This document shows, in pieces, positions 1-8,039 of a stretch of DNA of 38,012 bases; position 1 is the first letter of the stretch; every line of letters starts with the position of its first letter. Position numbers and translations under genes: made by a program. Source of the DNA: Nitrospira sp. (GTDB lineage: Bacteria > Nitrospirota > Nitrospiria > Nitrospirales > Nitrospiraceae); NCBI GenBank assembly GCA_030444405.1, contig JARFPM010000018.1, positions 1 through 38,012 on the forward strand. Reading direction: 5' to 3'. Below the pieces are notes generated by a model, which saw only the letters and a list, made by a program, of their open reading frames with translations, was not told the origin of the DNA and ran no database searches.

Positions 1-70
1 CGTGTGCGCACCCCCCAAAGCCCAGGATGGTCAAGATCAGTAGTGCCATGGACCGACGCATTGTGTTCAT
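1..70 (-). CDS. Lipoprotein, N-terminal start only (runs off left edge)
   Basis: Only the first 23 codons lie in the window. They read as a classic lipoprotein signal peptide: Met-Asn-Thr-Met, two arginines, a hydrophobic stretch (MALLILTILGF) and a lipobox-like GGC, so the cysteine at residue 21 would be lipidated and the mature protein anchored in the envelope. The start codon is ATG at 70-68, preceded by a strong Shine-Dalgarno GGAGGAG about 6 bases upstream. The function of the mature part cannot be seen. The gene diverges from the HlyD-type gene and shares a 406-base upstream region with it. Confidence 0.75.
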   Translation of the reverse strand, partial: MNTMRRSMALLILTILGFGGCAH

Positions 71-201
71 AACAACTCCTCCATTACGCTAAACGTAAGT
101 GGCCTCTTCCTCCCCTGCAGTCAAGGCAAGGGCATAGTCCTTCCGCCACTTACCCATGTAACAAGTCTGACCTATATCAATGACGCATTCTCATATCCAT
201 C

Positions 202-231
202 ATGTAAACATCGTGTAAACAAGATGTAAAC
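202..231. promoter_or_regulatory. Three helically phased TGTAAAC direct repeats
   Basis: The heptamer TGTAAAC occurs at 203-209, 214-220 and 225-231, exactly 11 bases apart, each preceded by A or G. An 11-base repeat places all copies on the same DNA face. This is the architecture of sites bound by OmpR/PhoB-family response regulators, but the sequence itself is not a known box I can name. It lies in the divergent region between the lipoprotein (start 70) and the HlyD-type gene (start 477) and could control either. Confidence 0.5.
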
Positions 232-243
232 TATCGCTCAGTT

Positions 244-260
244 CATGGACAAATAGATAA
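244..260. promoter_or_regulatory. Motif shared with 8112-8128 (CAT-n-GACAAATAGATAA)
   Basis: A 17-base stretch matches positions 8112-8128 at 16 of 17 bases, including an identical 13-mer GACAAATAGATAA. Both copies lie upstream of minus-strand genes for small exported proteins. It may be a shared regulatory site. The rest of the 71-476 intergenic region holds only the phased repeats and a hairpin; I see no further gene in it. Confidence 0.4.
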
Positions 261-287
261 ATTGCATCGTAATAATTTCAAAAATGG

Positions 288-322
288 ATGATCTGCCGCG
301 AAAGCGGGACTTGCGGCATCAT
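288..322. repeat. Imperfect hairpin in the HlyD upstream region
   Basis: ATGAT and GCCGC on the left pair with GCGGC and ATCAT on the right, with a two-base CT bulge and a loop of about 13 bases. It is not followed by a T-run, so it is more likely an operator or RNA structure than a terminator. The meaning is unknown. Confidence 0.3.
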
Positions 323-476
323 AGCATAGAGAAATGGTCTGCGGTCTCATGGTTTGATGCCTGAGTCCGATCGCCTTCCGTGATCAAATTGACGGGGACG
401 CAAGTTCTTCCTATGATGATCGCATGAGCACTTGTTTTAGATCCTTCAAGGACCCCGGGTCGTTGACCGGTTTATC

Positions 477-1934
477 ATGAGCAACCCTGGTGATTCCGCG
501 GGAAGACTGTCTGTTGAACTCGGGAACGAGGTTCGTGCTCTCGTTCAAGGTGAATCCCGTTCGGGCGACATTGCCGTAGACGAGCTCGCCTCATCGACCA
601 GAATTCAATCCTGGGAGGTGGCTCAACTTCCCATAGGATGGCGGTTTTCCTCACGCTTACCGATCACTCTGGTCGTACTTTTCCTGCTGGTCATTGTTTT
701 CGTCCCCTGGACTCAGACGATAACCGTAACGGGTCAGATGTCGGCCTATACTCCCTACGAACGACCGCAGGATATCGAAGCCCAGATCACGGGACGCATC
801 AGGAAATGGCACGTGCTGGAAGGTGACCAGGTCAAGGAGGGAGATCTTATTCTCGAACTGGAGGACAATGATCCGAATTTCATGTCCCCCCACCTGCTAG
901 CCTTTCTGGATCAACGCAAGAAGGCTTTGGAGAAGGCCCAGCAAGCAGCCTTGATGAGGATAGACCAGCTCGACAAGCGGATCGTAGAAATGCGGAACCT
1001 GGTCAAAGCCGCAGTTCCGTCCGCAGAGGCCCGTGTCGTTGAATCTGCAAACAAAGTGCGTGAAGCGTACCAGAAGGTAGAGGCAGCCAAAATCGCCGCG
1101 ACGACAGCGGCGCTGAATGTCGAGCGGCACAAGCAACTGTCCAAGAGAGGCTTGGTCTCTCAGCGAGAATTGGAATTGACGATCCAGGCAGACACCGCGA
1201 GCCAAGCAGAACTCGAGGGGGCACGCGCGAATCTTCGCGCGGCCGAAGAGGCGATGAAATCCCTCAGCTTCGGCCGCGACCAAGTCAGCGCAGAGATGTT
1301 ACAGCGGCTGCTCGATGCGGAGGCGGGGCGCGATGCGTCGGTGGCCGAAGCGGCCAAAGTCGGCGACCAGCTGGCCGATGTGTCGCTGCGACTGTCAAAC
1401 GCCGAGCAACGTCGTCTGGCCGGTAAGATTTTAGCTCCAATCGCCGGCACCGTCGTCAAGATGGCCAAGACTGGTGTTGGCGAGACCGTGCGCCAAAGTG
1501 ATACCTTGATCCGACTCTCTCCGACCAGTACGGACAAGGCGATTGAGATGACAGCGGACGGGCTGGATGCCCCCCTGTTGAATGTGGGCCGGAAGGTCAA
1601 AATCCTCTTCTACGGCATCCCCGCCATCCCTCTACCGGCATGGCCTGAACTGATGGCCGGCACCTATTCGGGCGTGATTAAGGTCATCGACCAAGTCGAC
1701 GACGGAAAAGGGAACTACCGGTTTTGGGTTGTTCCAGATCCGGACGATCGAGCCTGGCCGGAACAATCTCACGTGCGGCAGGGGACGAAAGTCATGGGCT
1801 GGGTCATCCTGAACCGTGTGCCTCTCTGGTATGAGCTGTGGCGCCGGTTTAACCTATTCCCACCCGATTACGAGGAACGGTCCCACAGGGTGATCGACAC
1901 GCTTCTCCCTAAGGCAGGACGAGGCTCGAGGTAA
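477..1934 (+). CDS. HlyD-family membrane fusion (periplasmic adaptor) protein
   Basis: This 485-residue protein would link an inner-membrane exporter to a TolC-type outer-membrane channel. It has a cytosolic N-terminus of about 60 residues, one membrane helix at 61-79, the first half of a lipoyl/barrel-sandwich domain at about 106-130, a long alpha-helical coiled-coil hairpin at about 140-315, and the second lipoyl half at about 317-347 (LAPIAGTVVKM). A beta-barrel region follows. This order is the HlyD/type I secretion pattern. No strong ribosome binding site is visible before the ATG. It is convergent with the ABC-type gene at 2003-3703, not co-directional, which is unusual for such loci. 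The substrate is unknown. Confidence 0.85.
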   Translation: MSNPGDSAGRLSVELGNEVRALVQGESRSGDIAVDELASSTRIQSWEVAQLPIGWRFSSRLPITLVVLFLLVIVFVPWTQTITVTGQMSAYTPYERPQDIEAQITGRIRKWHVLEGDQVKEGDLILELEDNDPNFMSPHLLAFLDQRKKALEKAQQAALMRIDQLDKRIVEMRNLVKAAVPSAEARVVESANKVREAYQKVEAAKIAATTAALNVERHKQLSKRGLVSQRELELTIQADTASQAELEGARANLRAAEEAMKSLSFGRDQVSAEMLQRLLDAEAGRDASVAEAAKVGDQLADVSLRLSNAEQRRLAGKILAPIAGTVVKMAKTGVGETVRQSDTLIRLSPTSTDKAIEMTADGLDAPLLNVGRKVKILFYGIPAIPLPAWPELMAGTYSGVIKVIDQVDDGKGNYRFWVVPDPDDRAWPEQSHVRQGTKVMGWVILNRVPLWYELWRRFNLFPPDYEERSHRVIDTLLPKAGRGSR

Positions 1935-1980
1935 CCTTGGTTTCCTACCTACGCGTGATCCCATAGGCGGTCGGCGATTT

Positions 1981-2000
1981 ACATAAGCCGACACTTATGT
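1981..2000. terminator. Possible bidirectional terminator between convergent genes
   Basis: A perfect 7-base inverted repeat (ACATAAG, loop CCGACA, CTTATGT) sits in the gap between the HlyD-type stop and the ABC-type stop and is followed by TTT on the plus strand. The stem is AT-rich and therefore weak, but its position between converging genes supports a termination role. Confidence 0.45.
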
Positions 2001-2002
2001 TT

Positions 2003-3703
2003 TCAGGAGGGCAACAGCGGCACGGGTCTGTCCAAACCACCAAGGACGATGCGGCGATCGACATAGGGTGTGAGGTCGGGGTCATTGGAGACAAAAATGA
2101 CCGTCCAGGGCTCATCCTTCGAGCAGAGCCGTCGCAGGATGATGTCTCGCAAGCTCGGTTGCATGTCGTGAATCATGCCGTCAAAAATAAGGAGTTGCGG
2201 TCGCCCCAGAATGGCGCGTGCGAGGAGAATGCGCAACACATGGGTCGGCGCAGGAAGCTCCCCGAGCGCCCTGATATCGGAATTGATTCCCTGCGGGAGG
2301 GTCGCCACTTCATCCTGGAGCTGAGTCAACCACAGTGCCCAACGGACATCGTCGTAAGAGATGTAGGAACGGCGCCACACGATATTCTCTGCGATCGTTC
2401 CGTCGATCAGGGACAGATGTGAATCGATCATGAAGCCACGACATTGATTGACGACGTTCAGATCAAGATGCCGAAGTTCAACATCGTTATAGGAAATGAC
2501 ACCGCTGGTCGGCGGTTCAAGACCAGCCAACACCCTGGCCAAGGACATTCTCGTCGTGGTCGTGGTCGTGTAAATGGCGATCTTCTCGCTGGGGGCCACA
2601 TCCAGATCAAAATCGTCGAGCGCAGACGCACCGTCGTGAATCAGCCCGAGTCCTTTACACGTCACCCGGATACCATGAATCTTCGGGTCAGGGAGGGTCA
2701 CGGATGACGTTGGCGGAGGATGGAGCTGATCTTTCGGCAGCGAGAAGAAAGCATCCAACTCCACCAGGGCTGTGAAGAAGAAATACACCTGCCCCATACT
2801 CTTGACCACTGCATCAAAGTTGATGAGAAGGCTGCCGACCACGACCTCGACGGCAACGAATTGGCCGAGGGTCAATTGCCCGATGGACAGTAGCCAGCCG
2901 GCTAGAGCCAGAGCCCCGCTGTGGGCGAGGGCTTGCCCTCCCACCGAGGCGATAAATTGGCGCAACAGGACGGCGAACCGCGCTCGTCGACATTCCATAT
3001 ACTTCTTCGCGAGTTCATCGGTTTTCTCCACGAGTAACGCCCGGCTGTCGGTCGCCTTGATGTGCAGCAAGTTCTGCGAGATTTCCTGGATCCAGTGCAG
3101 CACGTCATACTTGGCATGAGACATCTCGATGGTAGTCCGCAGTCCTCCGCGAGACAGGACGAAGAAAATGAGGGCTGCTCCGCTTAGCAGGACTAGGTTA
3201 AAGAGAATGAAGTATGGATGATAGAAGACCAATATCATCATCCCAATGACCCCGCCAACGACCACATGGATCAGATCCACGAGTAAGACCGCCAATGCCC
3301 GCTGCATGAAGGCGGTCTCCATAAAGGAATTCGACACCCTCGGTCTGAATCCTTGAAGTTGAATAAGGGGCAGCTTCTGGGCCATCGCGAAAGCGGTTCT
3401 GACAAAGAGCCGACGCTGGAGCACCTCGACCGCGTAGTATTGCAGCGCTTTGAATGCGCCGACCACAGTCAGCACCACCACCATGATAATGGCCAGCGTG
3501 GCGATCATGACCGGTTGGATCGCAAAGGAGAACGTGTTGACCAATTCTTGAACGGTCAAGGGAACGATGAGCGAGAAGAGTCCGATCACAATTGCATAGG
3601 AGAGCACGAGCGCCAAGATCCTACGTTCAAGCCGAACGAAGCGCCCCAAAATCCTCAACACGTGAAACAGGTTAGGCTGATGTGTGTCTGGTGGTTGTCC
3701 CAT
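2003..3703 (-). CDS. ABC-exporter-like membrane protein with degenerate nucleotide-binding domain
   Basis: The 566-residue protein has the layout of a type I exporter half-transporter: about six membrane helices in residues 35-320, then a C-terminal domain in the position of the nucleotide-binding domain. The ATPase motifs are not there. Where the Walker A loop should be (residues 379-384, DNA 2552-2569) stand six consecutive threonines, followed by RMSLARVLAG. The Q-loop position reads MIDSHLSLIDGTIAENI without Gln. The signature region reads ELPAPTHVLRILLARAIL instead of LSGGQ. Walker B reads LLIFDGMIHDM, lacking the catalytic Glu. The H-loop reads FVSND, without His. Flanking segments (DGTIAENI, LLARAIL) remain recognisably ABC-like, so the fold is probably kept. 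The frame is open throughout. It lies downstream of the TolC-type gene on the same strand, 127 bases away. Confidence 0.8.
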   Translation of the reverse strand: MGQPPDTHQPNLFHVLRILGRFVRLERRILALVLSYAIVIGLFSLIVPLTVQELVNTFSFAIQPVMIATLAIIMVVVLTVVGAFKALQYYAVEVLQRRLFVRTAFAMAQKLPLIQLQGFRPRVSNSFMETAFMQRALAVLLVDLIHVVVGGVIGMMILVFYHPYFILFNLVLLSGAALIFFVLSRGGLRTTIEMSHAKYDVLHWIQEISQNLLHIKATDSRALLVEKTDELAKKYMECRRARFAVLLRQFIASVGGQALAHSGALALAGWLLSIGQLTLGQFVAVEVVVGSLLINFDAVVKSMGQVYFFFTALVELDAFFSLPKDQLHPPPTSSVTLPDPKIHGIRVTCKGLGLIHDGASALDDFDLDVAPSEKIAIYTTTTTTRMSLARVLAGLEPPTSGVISYNDVELRHLDLNVVNQCRGFMIDSHLSLIDGTIAENIVWRRSYISYDDVRWALWLTQLQDEVATLPQGINSDIRALGELPAPTHVLRILLARAILGRPQLLIFDGMIHDMQPSLRDIILRRLCSKDEPWTVIFVSNDPDLTPYVDRRIVLGGLDRPVPLLPS

Positions 3704-3830
3704 TTGTCAGCGTTCCAGGATCATTCAGGTCGTGAGAACATTCAACCGTTTGCAAACCCGCGACGTACGGGTTCGCTGCCGTCATCTCGAACTCAGGGAG
3801 ATCGTCCCAGGCTCTAGCCCGCTCATCATG

Positions 3831-5300
3831 TCAACGGTAACTGACTCGTATGGCGTCGCTCGGCATCTTGGCCCAAGCTCCGATGGCCCATTGGTACAGG
3901 GCTAAGGCTTTGTGGTATTCGGCCTTAGCCCGAATGACATGACTTTGCGAATCGATGGTGTTGCGTTCCCGAAGATTGACGAAGAGCACGCTGGTTGTAC
4001 CAATGCTGAAACGATATCGCTCTCCCTCTTCGACGATTTCCACCAGACGCAGTGCTTGCGAGGCCTCCTCTATTCGTTCCCTTGCTCGCTCAATTGCAGA
4101 CAGTGCATTGTCGATATCAACGACAACTTGGTTTTCCCGGTACTGTTGCGCCACCACGAGTCGCTCTGCCTGGCCCTGGGCCTGAAGCACTTCACCGCGG
4201 CTGCGACGTTGGAAAAGAGGGACCCTCAGTTCGACACCGAATCGGTACCCCAACCCGAGAACAAATTTCTCCGGGGAACGCGCCGGTGCTGCCTCCAAGT
4301 TCAGGCTTGGGAGCAGGTTGTTCTTCGCCAGTGCGAGGTCGATGTTGTTGATCTTCGCCTCTACTTCAAGTTCCTTTACTTCCGGCCGTTCTTTCATCGC
4401 GTCCAGCTTGTGCGTCATAACTTCTTCCGCAGTCGGCAACCGCCTCTCAGTTGGAAATTCCGGGACACGATCTATCGGCGGGATTGTCGGAGAACCATTT
4501 TCCCATAAAAACATGGAGAGCTTGAACTGCTCCTGCTCGAGTAATCGCCGGGCAGCGATGGCCACTTCCCGCCGGCGGTGTACTTCTTGGTCGGCTTCTG
4601 TGACGTCGATCGGGGCAACCGCGCCGGCCTTGGCGCGTGCTTCCACTTGTTTATACCGTTCTTCTGCCACGACTAATGCGCGCTTCTGAACGTCGAGCAG
4701 CTTCGCAGCGGCCACCCAATCCCAGAATTGATGGGCCGCGGCCAGGAAGAGATCTTGCCTCGTTTGGGTAACCTTGATTTCTGCGCGAGGGGCCGCCAAC
4801 TCTGATCGCTGCAGTTCGGCACGCTCGGGGTTGATCATCAGGCCTCTGAGCAAAGGCAAGAAGCCTCCCAGGATGACCTGCTTAGTACCATTGCCGAAGG
4901 ACAGGTCGGGAATGCTCGCCTCGCCGATCGCTTGACGGAACCCGGCGCTGGCTCGAAAGCCCCAAGGATGAAGCGCTTCGACCAGAGTGTCGTTAAACCC
5001 CCCCGTCTGTGTCCCCTTGCCGGGGTCTGCACTTGAAATAAAGCGGTCAAGCTCTGTGTCATTCACGAGAGTTGGTTCAAAGGCGCCGAGAGCCTTCAGC
5101 ATCTGCCCTCGAGCGATCGTTTTTTCAGCTCCTGCCCCCCTCAAGAGCGGATGGGTTCGGTCGATCCTTGAATGAAGTTCCTCAAGAATGAACGGAATAG
5201 GCGGGAGCGATGTGGCCATCGGCAATTCTTTGGCCTGACCAGTGTAGCCGATAACCGGCAGCAGGAGTAACCAGCCGAGAGCGAACGACAGGGTTTTCAT
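3831..5300 (-). CDS. TolC-family outer membrane efflux protein
   Basis: The 489-residue protein starts with a signal peptide (MKTLSFALGWLLLLP, likely cleavage after GQA near residue 23). It then shows the long amphipathic helices of outer-membrane efflux proteins, with two internally similar halves. One contains DLFLAAAHQFWDWVAAAKLL and the other QYRENQVVVDIDNALSAIER followed by RYRFSIGTTSVLFVNLRER. It should form a trimeric channel-tunnel in the outer membrane. The ATG at 5300 is preceded by AAAGGAG and overlaps the stop of a small upstream reading frame as ATGA. With the ABC-type protein downstream and the HlyD-type adaptor nearby it would make a tripartite envelope complex. Confidence 0.88.
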   Translation of the reverse strand: MKTLSFALGWLLLLPVIGYTGQAKELPMATSLPPIPFILEELHSRIDRTHPLLRGAGAEKTIARGQMLKALGAFEPTLVNDTELDRFISSADPGKGTQTGGFNDTLVEALHPWGFRASAGFRQAIGEASIPDLSFGNGTKQVILGGFLPLLRGLMINPERAELQRSELAAPRAEIKVTQTRQDLFLAAAHQFWDWVAAAKLLDVQKRALVVAEERYKQVEARAKAGAVAPIDVTEADQEVHRRREVAIAARRLLEQEQFKLSMFLWENGSPTIPPIDRVPEFPTERRLPTAEEVMTHKLDAMKERPEVKELEVEAKINNIDLALAKNNLLPSLNLEAAPARSPEKFVLGLGYRFGVELRVPLFQRRSRGEVLQAQGQAERLVVAQQYRENQVVVDIDNALSAIERARERIEEASQALRLVEIVEEGERYRFSIGTTSVLFVNLRERNTIDSQSHVIRAKAEYHKALALYQWAIGAWAKMPSDAIRVSYR

Positions 5301-5460
5301 AGGGAGACTCCTTTCTGTTTAGGCAAGTCCAGTTTGAATGGAGTTTCGAGAAGCACTGTACCGTAACGGTCTGATCGGGCAGGATTGGATCGAAGCGCAT
5401 AGATGCCGGCGATGAGGGCGATGACTAGAACGTCGTTCGCAATCCCGCCCCTTTTCTCAT
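5297..5460 (-). pseudogene. Small single-pass membrane protein, one-base frameshift near start
   Basis: Between sthA and the tolC-type gene an ATG (5460) overlaps the sthA stop as ATGA. That frame reaches TAG after 11 codons. If the run GGGG near codon 4 is read as GGGGG, the same start gives a 54-residue protein. It has a clear membrane helix (DVLVIALIAGIYAL) and a hydrophilic tail, and ends exactly on a TGA overlapping the tolC-type ATG. The ATGA overlap at both ends argues that this is a real gene of a three-gene operon with one base missing, by mutation or by consensus error. The function is unknown. Confidence 0.6.
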
Positions 5461-6891
5461 GCAAGTTTGTTGAATGCGTCCAATGCGGCGACCTTGTAGC
5501 ATTCAGCTAGAGTGGGATAGTTAAATGCCGTCGTCATAAAGTATTCGAGCCCACCGCCCAACCTCAATACGGCTTGACCGATATGGATCAGCTCTGTCGC
5601 ACCAGTACCGACTGCGTGGACTCCTAGGAGACGATGGTCCAGCCGATGAAACAGCAGTTTAAGGAATCCGCTATCATCGCCCATGATGTGGCCGCGCGCA
5701 ATCTCTCGATAGCGGGCAACCCCGCTCTCATAGGGAACCTTCCGCGCCGTCAACACGTGTTCCGGCTCTCCGACGGCCGACACTTCGGGGATCGCGTAGA
5801 TACCGATGGGGAAATGCGACGCCATCGGCTCTGTGTCGATGCCGAAAGCCGCACAAGCAGCCAGGCGACCCTGCTCGGCCGAGGTGGTCGCCAAGCTTGG
5901 AAACCCGATCACATCCCCGGCGGCGAAAATATGCGGGACGTTCGTTCGATACGCTCGATCGACCGTCAACCGTCCACGAGCGTCGGCTTTGAGTCCCGCC
6001 GCTGACAGGTTCAATCGATCAGTCGCACCCTGCCGCCCGGCACTACAGAGCGTCAAGTCGGAGACCAACCGTTTGCCTGATTCCAGGAAGATCACTACGC
6101 CTCGAGATGGCTTCTCGACAACCTCAAGCCGCTCCACCGCTTCTCCGAGTCGAAACGTCACACCAGCATTGCGCATTTGGTGCAGCAACTCGTCAACCAG
6201 CTCTCCGTCGAGAAACTCCAACGGGCGTACCCGCTTGTCGATGACGGTCACGTCGATGCCGAGAGTGGCGAACATCGAAGCATATTCAATCCCGATGACG
6301 CCGGCTCCTACCACGGCGAATCGTCGCGGCAGAGTCGTTATTTGGAGCAACTCATCGCTTGTCACGACCAGATCCGACTGAGTGAACAAGCCGGGCACTG
6401 GAGCAGGCACCGTGCCGACGGCGATCAGGATGTTGGCCGCGTTCACCGCTCTGGCTTGCCCATCCCTGGTCACCATCACTGTATGAGGATCGTGGAAGCT
6501 GGCCTCGCCCGTGAAGATGGACACATCGTTGCGCTGCAGCTGATCTCGGATAATCTCGGATTGCTGCCGTTCCACCTCCGCAACACGGGCCAAGAGAGTC
6601 TGTGCGCTTGGGCGATGGCTTAAAGCCGGATAACCAAGTCGTTGATCGAGCGATCCCTTACCCATTGTCAGGATTACGGCCTCCCGAAACGTCTTGCTGG
6701 GAATGGTTCCTGTATCAACACAGACACCTCCAATGAGGCGGCCCCGTTCAACCACGGCTGTGCACTTCCCAAGTTTGGCAGCTTGCACGGCCGCCCGCTG
6801 CCCGGCCGCTCCCGATGCAAAGTAGGTCGTAGTCAAATATCGCCGTTGGATCGACTTTACACGCTGCACTCCCCCTCGTTTTTTGTGTCAC
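5457..6891 (-). CDS. sthA: Si-specific NAD(P)+ transhydrogenase-like flavoprotein, apparent N-terminal frameshift
   Basis: This flavoprotein of the pyridine nucleotide-disulfide oxidoreductase family would pass hydride between NADPH and NADH in the cytosol. GGVCVDTGTIPSKTFREAV is the SthA form of the family's active-site loop, in which the second redox cysteine of lipoamide dehydrogenase is replaced (CxxxxT). A second Rossmann motif (VVGAGVIGIEYASMFATLG), the FAD motif HIFAAGDVIG and the C-terminal dimerisation domain (HAVGTGATELIHIGQA) are present. The first FAD loop is broken. The main frame (GTG at 6869) reads FASGAAGQRAA, while an overlapping frame starting at GTG 6891 gives YDLLCIGSG, the expected beginning of GxGxxG. 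Two or five bases appear to be missing at about 6801-6812. The first 20 residues of the main frame are therefore probably not the native N-terminus. Confidence 0.8.
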
Positions 6892-6949
6892 GGCCTCACG
6901 CAACCCCTATATCAGCTGTCGCCAGCTTGTGTATTGCCAGTAGGAGCCG

Positions 6950-7288
6950 TCATGGTTTGCCGAATGCCCAGCTGAAGATCAAAGCGACACCGTCCGGCGC
7001 ATTGAAGTATCGGTAGGATGCATGATGGTGTAATACGCTGCCTGGCAAGTGATGCGTATCGGTATGGGCCAGGCTGAACGAACCCCAGGACGGCTGCTCT
7101 GCCCGTTGCGACAAGACCTCGCTCCTCAGGACAGGTCCGAGAAGTTCCGCAGGTTCCGTAGGCGTAAGCGACTGTCTCTCGTCTTCTGGTAGTAGAAATA
7201 CGTGCCTATGTGCTCGGGACAGATCCGGAATGACATATCCAGTGATGAAAACAAGACCCAGAATGATAACAACCCTGTTCATGATCAT
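6950..7288 (-). CDS. Small exported protein of unknown function
   Basis: A 112-residue protein with an N-terminal signal peptide or anchor (NRVVIILGLVFITGYVI) and a histidine-rich second half (HTDTHHLPGSVLHHHASY). I do not recognise a family. The start is well supported: AGGAGGAGG lies 5-6 bases upstream of ATG 7288; a second in-frame ATG two codons later is also possible. The C-terminus is hydrophobic (GVALIFSWAFGK). It ends 58 bases before the likely sthA start on the same strand. The histidines could bind metal, but that is a guess. Confidence 0.6.
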   Translation of the reverse strand: MIMNRVVIILGLVFITGYVIPDLSRAHRHVFLLPEDERQSLTPTEPAELLGPVLRSEVLSQRAEQPSWGSFSLAHTDTHHLPGSVLHHHASYRYFNAPDGVALIFSWAFGKP

Positions 7289-7378
7289 GCCTCCTCCTAT
7301 GTCTTATGTGCATGAACAGCTGAATTGTTCGTACACCTGCCGATAGGATTTAGAGCGATCGCTAATGAAGTTGAAACC

Positions 7379-7417
7379 GCGGCGGCCGACCTGATTCGTA
7401 CTCAGGTGAGCCGCCGC
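7379..7417 (-). terminator. Strong GC-rich hairpin, likely terminator
   Basis: GCGGCGGC then ACCTGA pairs with TCAGGT then GCCGCCGC, with a two-base mismatch in the stem and a seven-base loop. It follows the stop of the DUF2934 frame by 10 bases on the minus strand. The 3' side continues GGTTTC rather than a clean T-run, so it may be an imperfect intrinsic terminator or an RNA-stabilising stem. Confidence 0.55.
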
Positions 7418-7426
7418 AGTAGCCAT

Positions 7427-7621
7427 TCAGTGGCACTCTTCCTTCAGGATCTCCCGCTCCGCCTGTAACCAATCCTCTACTTCATGCCCATTCATTCCGC
7501 CGCGCTGGAGGTATAGCTCGTATGCGCGCATGGCGATCCTCTTCTGGACCAATAGATCGTCGTCTCCTGGTTCCACTCCGTTCAGGTCTTGTATCTACTC
7601 CTTCTGATGTTCCCGCTTCAT
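7427..7621 (-). pseudogene. DUF2934 small protein with in-frame TAG at codon 9
   Basis: Reading from ATG 7621, which has a perfect AAGGAGG upstream, the frame is MKREHQKE, then TAG (7597-7595). It then continues in the same frame for 55 more codons to TGA at 7427. The downstream part contains RAYELYLQRGGMNGHEVEDW followed by LQAEREIL, which matches the DUF2934 family (RAYELY...RGG..GHE.EDWLQAE). Without the TAG this would be a normal 64-residue family member. A shorter product starting at ATG 7531 (34 residues, MRAYELY) is possible but has no good ribosome binding site. The simplest reading is a CAG or AAG codon changed to TAG. DUF2934 function is unknown. Confidence 0.65.
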
Positions 7622-7716
7622 GTCTCCTCCTTGTCTTGTGCCACCATTGCGCACTCCCTATTAAGGGAGGCCTATCGGGGAAATTCATACAGATCTCCTC
7701 AGGACTTCAAGAACCA

Positions 7717-8039
7717 TCAGCGTTTCATCAGTTCCATATATGGGTGCACGTACTCCACGATGATCTTTCCATCTTGCGATACCACCGGGCTCTTTCCCTG
7801 GGCCGTCCTTAGTGGGGTGAGGAGATAGGCGTTTCCCATCGAATCAAGCACTTCAAAATGTGACACCTGCTCGTCGAGATCCTTTACGTCCACCCTCCCT
7901 TGTGTCACGACCTTGGGCTTGAGTCCTACGCTGCCACCACCCACGGACGGATTGTCACCTGCAAATACTGTCGATGCCGCGAACATCACCGAGGCAGCAA
8001 TAATGGATAGGATTCATGCTTCCGATAGGCCTTGAGCAT
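7717..8039 (-). pseudogene. Small exported protein, one-base frameshift in signal peptide
   Basis: The mature part (GDNPSVGGGSVGLKPKVV and onward, about 80 residues) is intact and ends at 7717. Its signal peptide core (ILSIIAASVMFAASTVFA) has no proper start in frame; the nearest ATG at 7989 falls inside the hydrophobic core. A strong AAGGAGG lies just upstream of ATG 8043 and ATG 8039. From 8039 the frame reads MLKAYRKHE and then leaves the signal-peptide frame. Adding one A to the run in GAATCC gives MLKAYRKHEILSIIAASV, a textbook positively charged signal peptide. The protein is presumably periplasmic; its function is unknown. Confidence 0.6.

Noticed and set aside
202-231. CRISPR-like repeats
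   Set aside because: The repeats are only 7-8 bases with 3-4 base spacing, far too short for a CRISPR array; a regulator site fits better.
2552-2569. Thr-codon repeat as a frameshift hiding an intact P-loop
   Set aside because: The other two frames across this region do not encode GxxGxGKS/T, and the remaining motifs of the domain are also lost in the open frame.
3353-3817. A 154-codon plus-strand frame rich in His/Gln/Asp
   Set aside because: It is antisense to the membrane domain of the ABC-type protein; the composition is the complement of hydrophobic codons.
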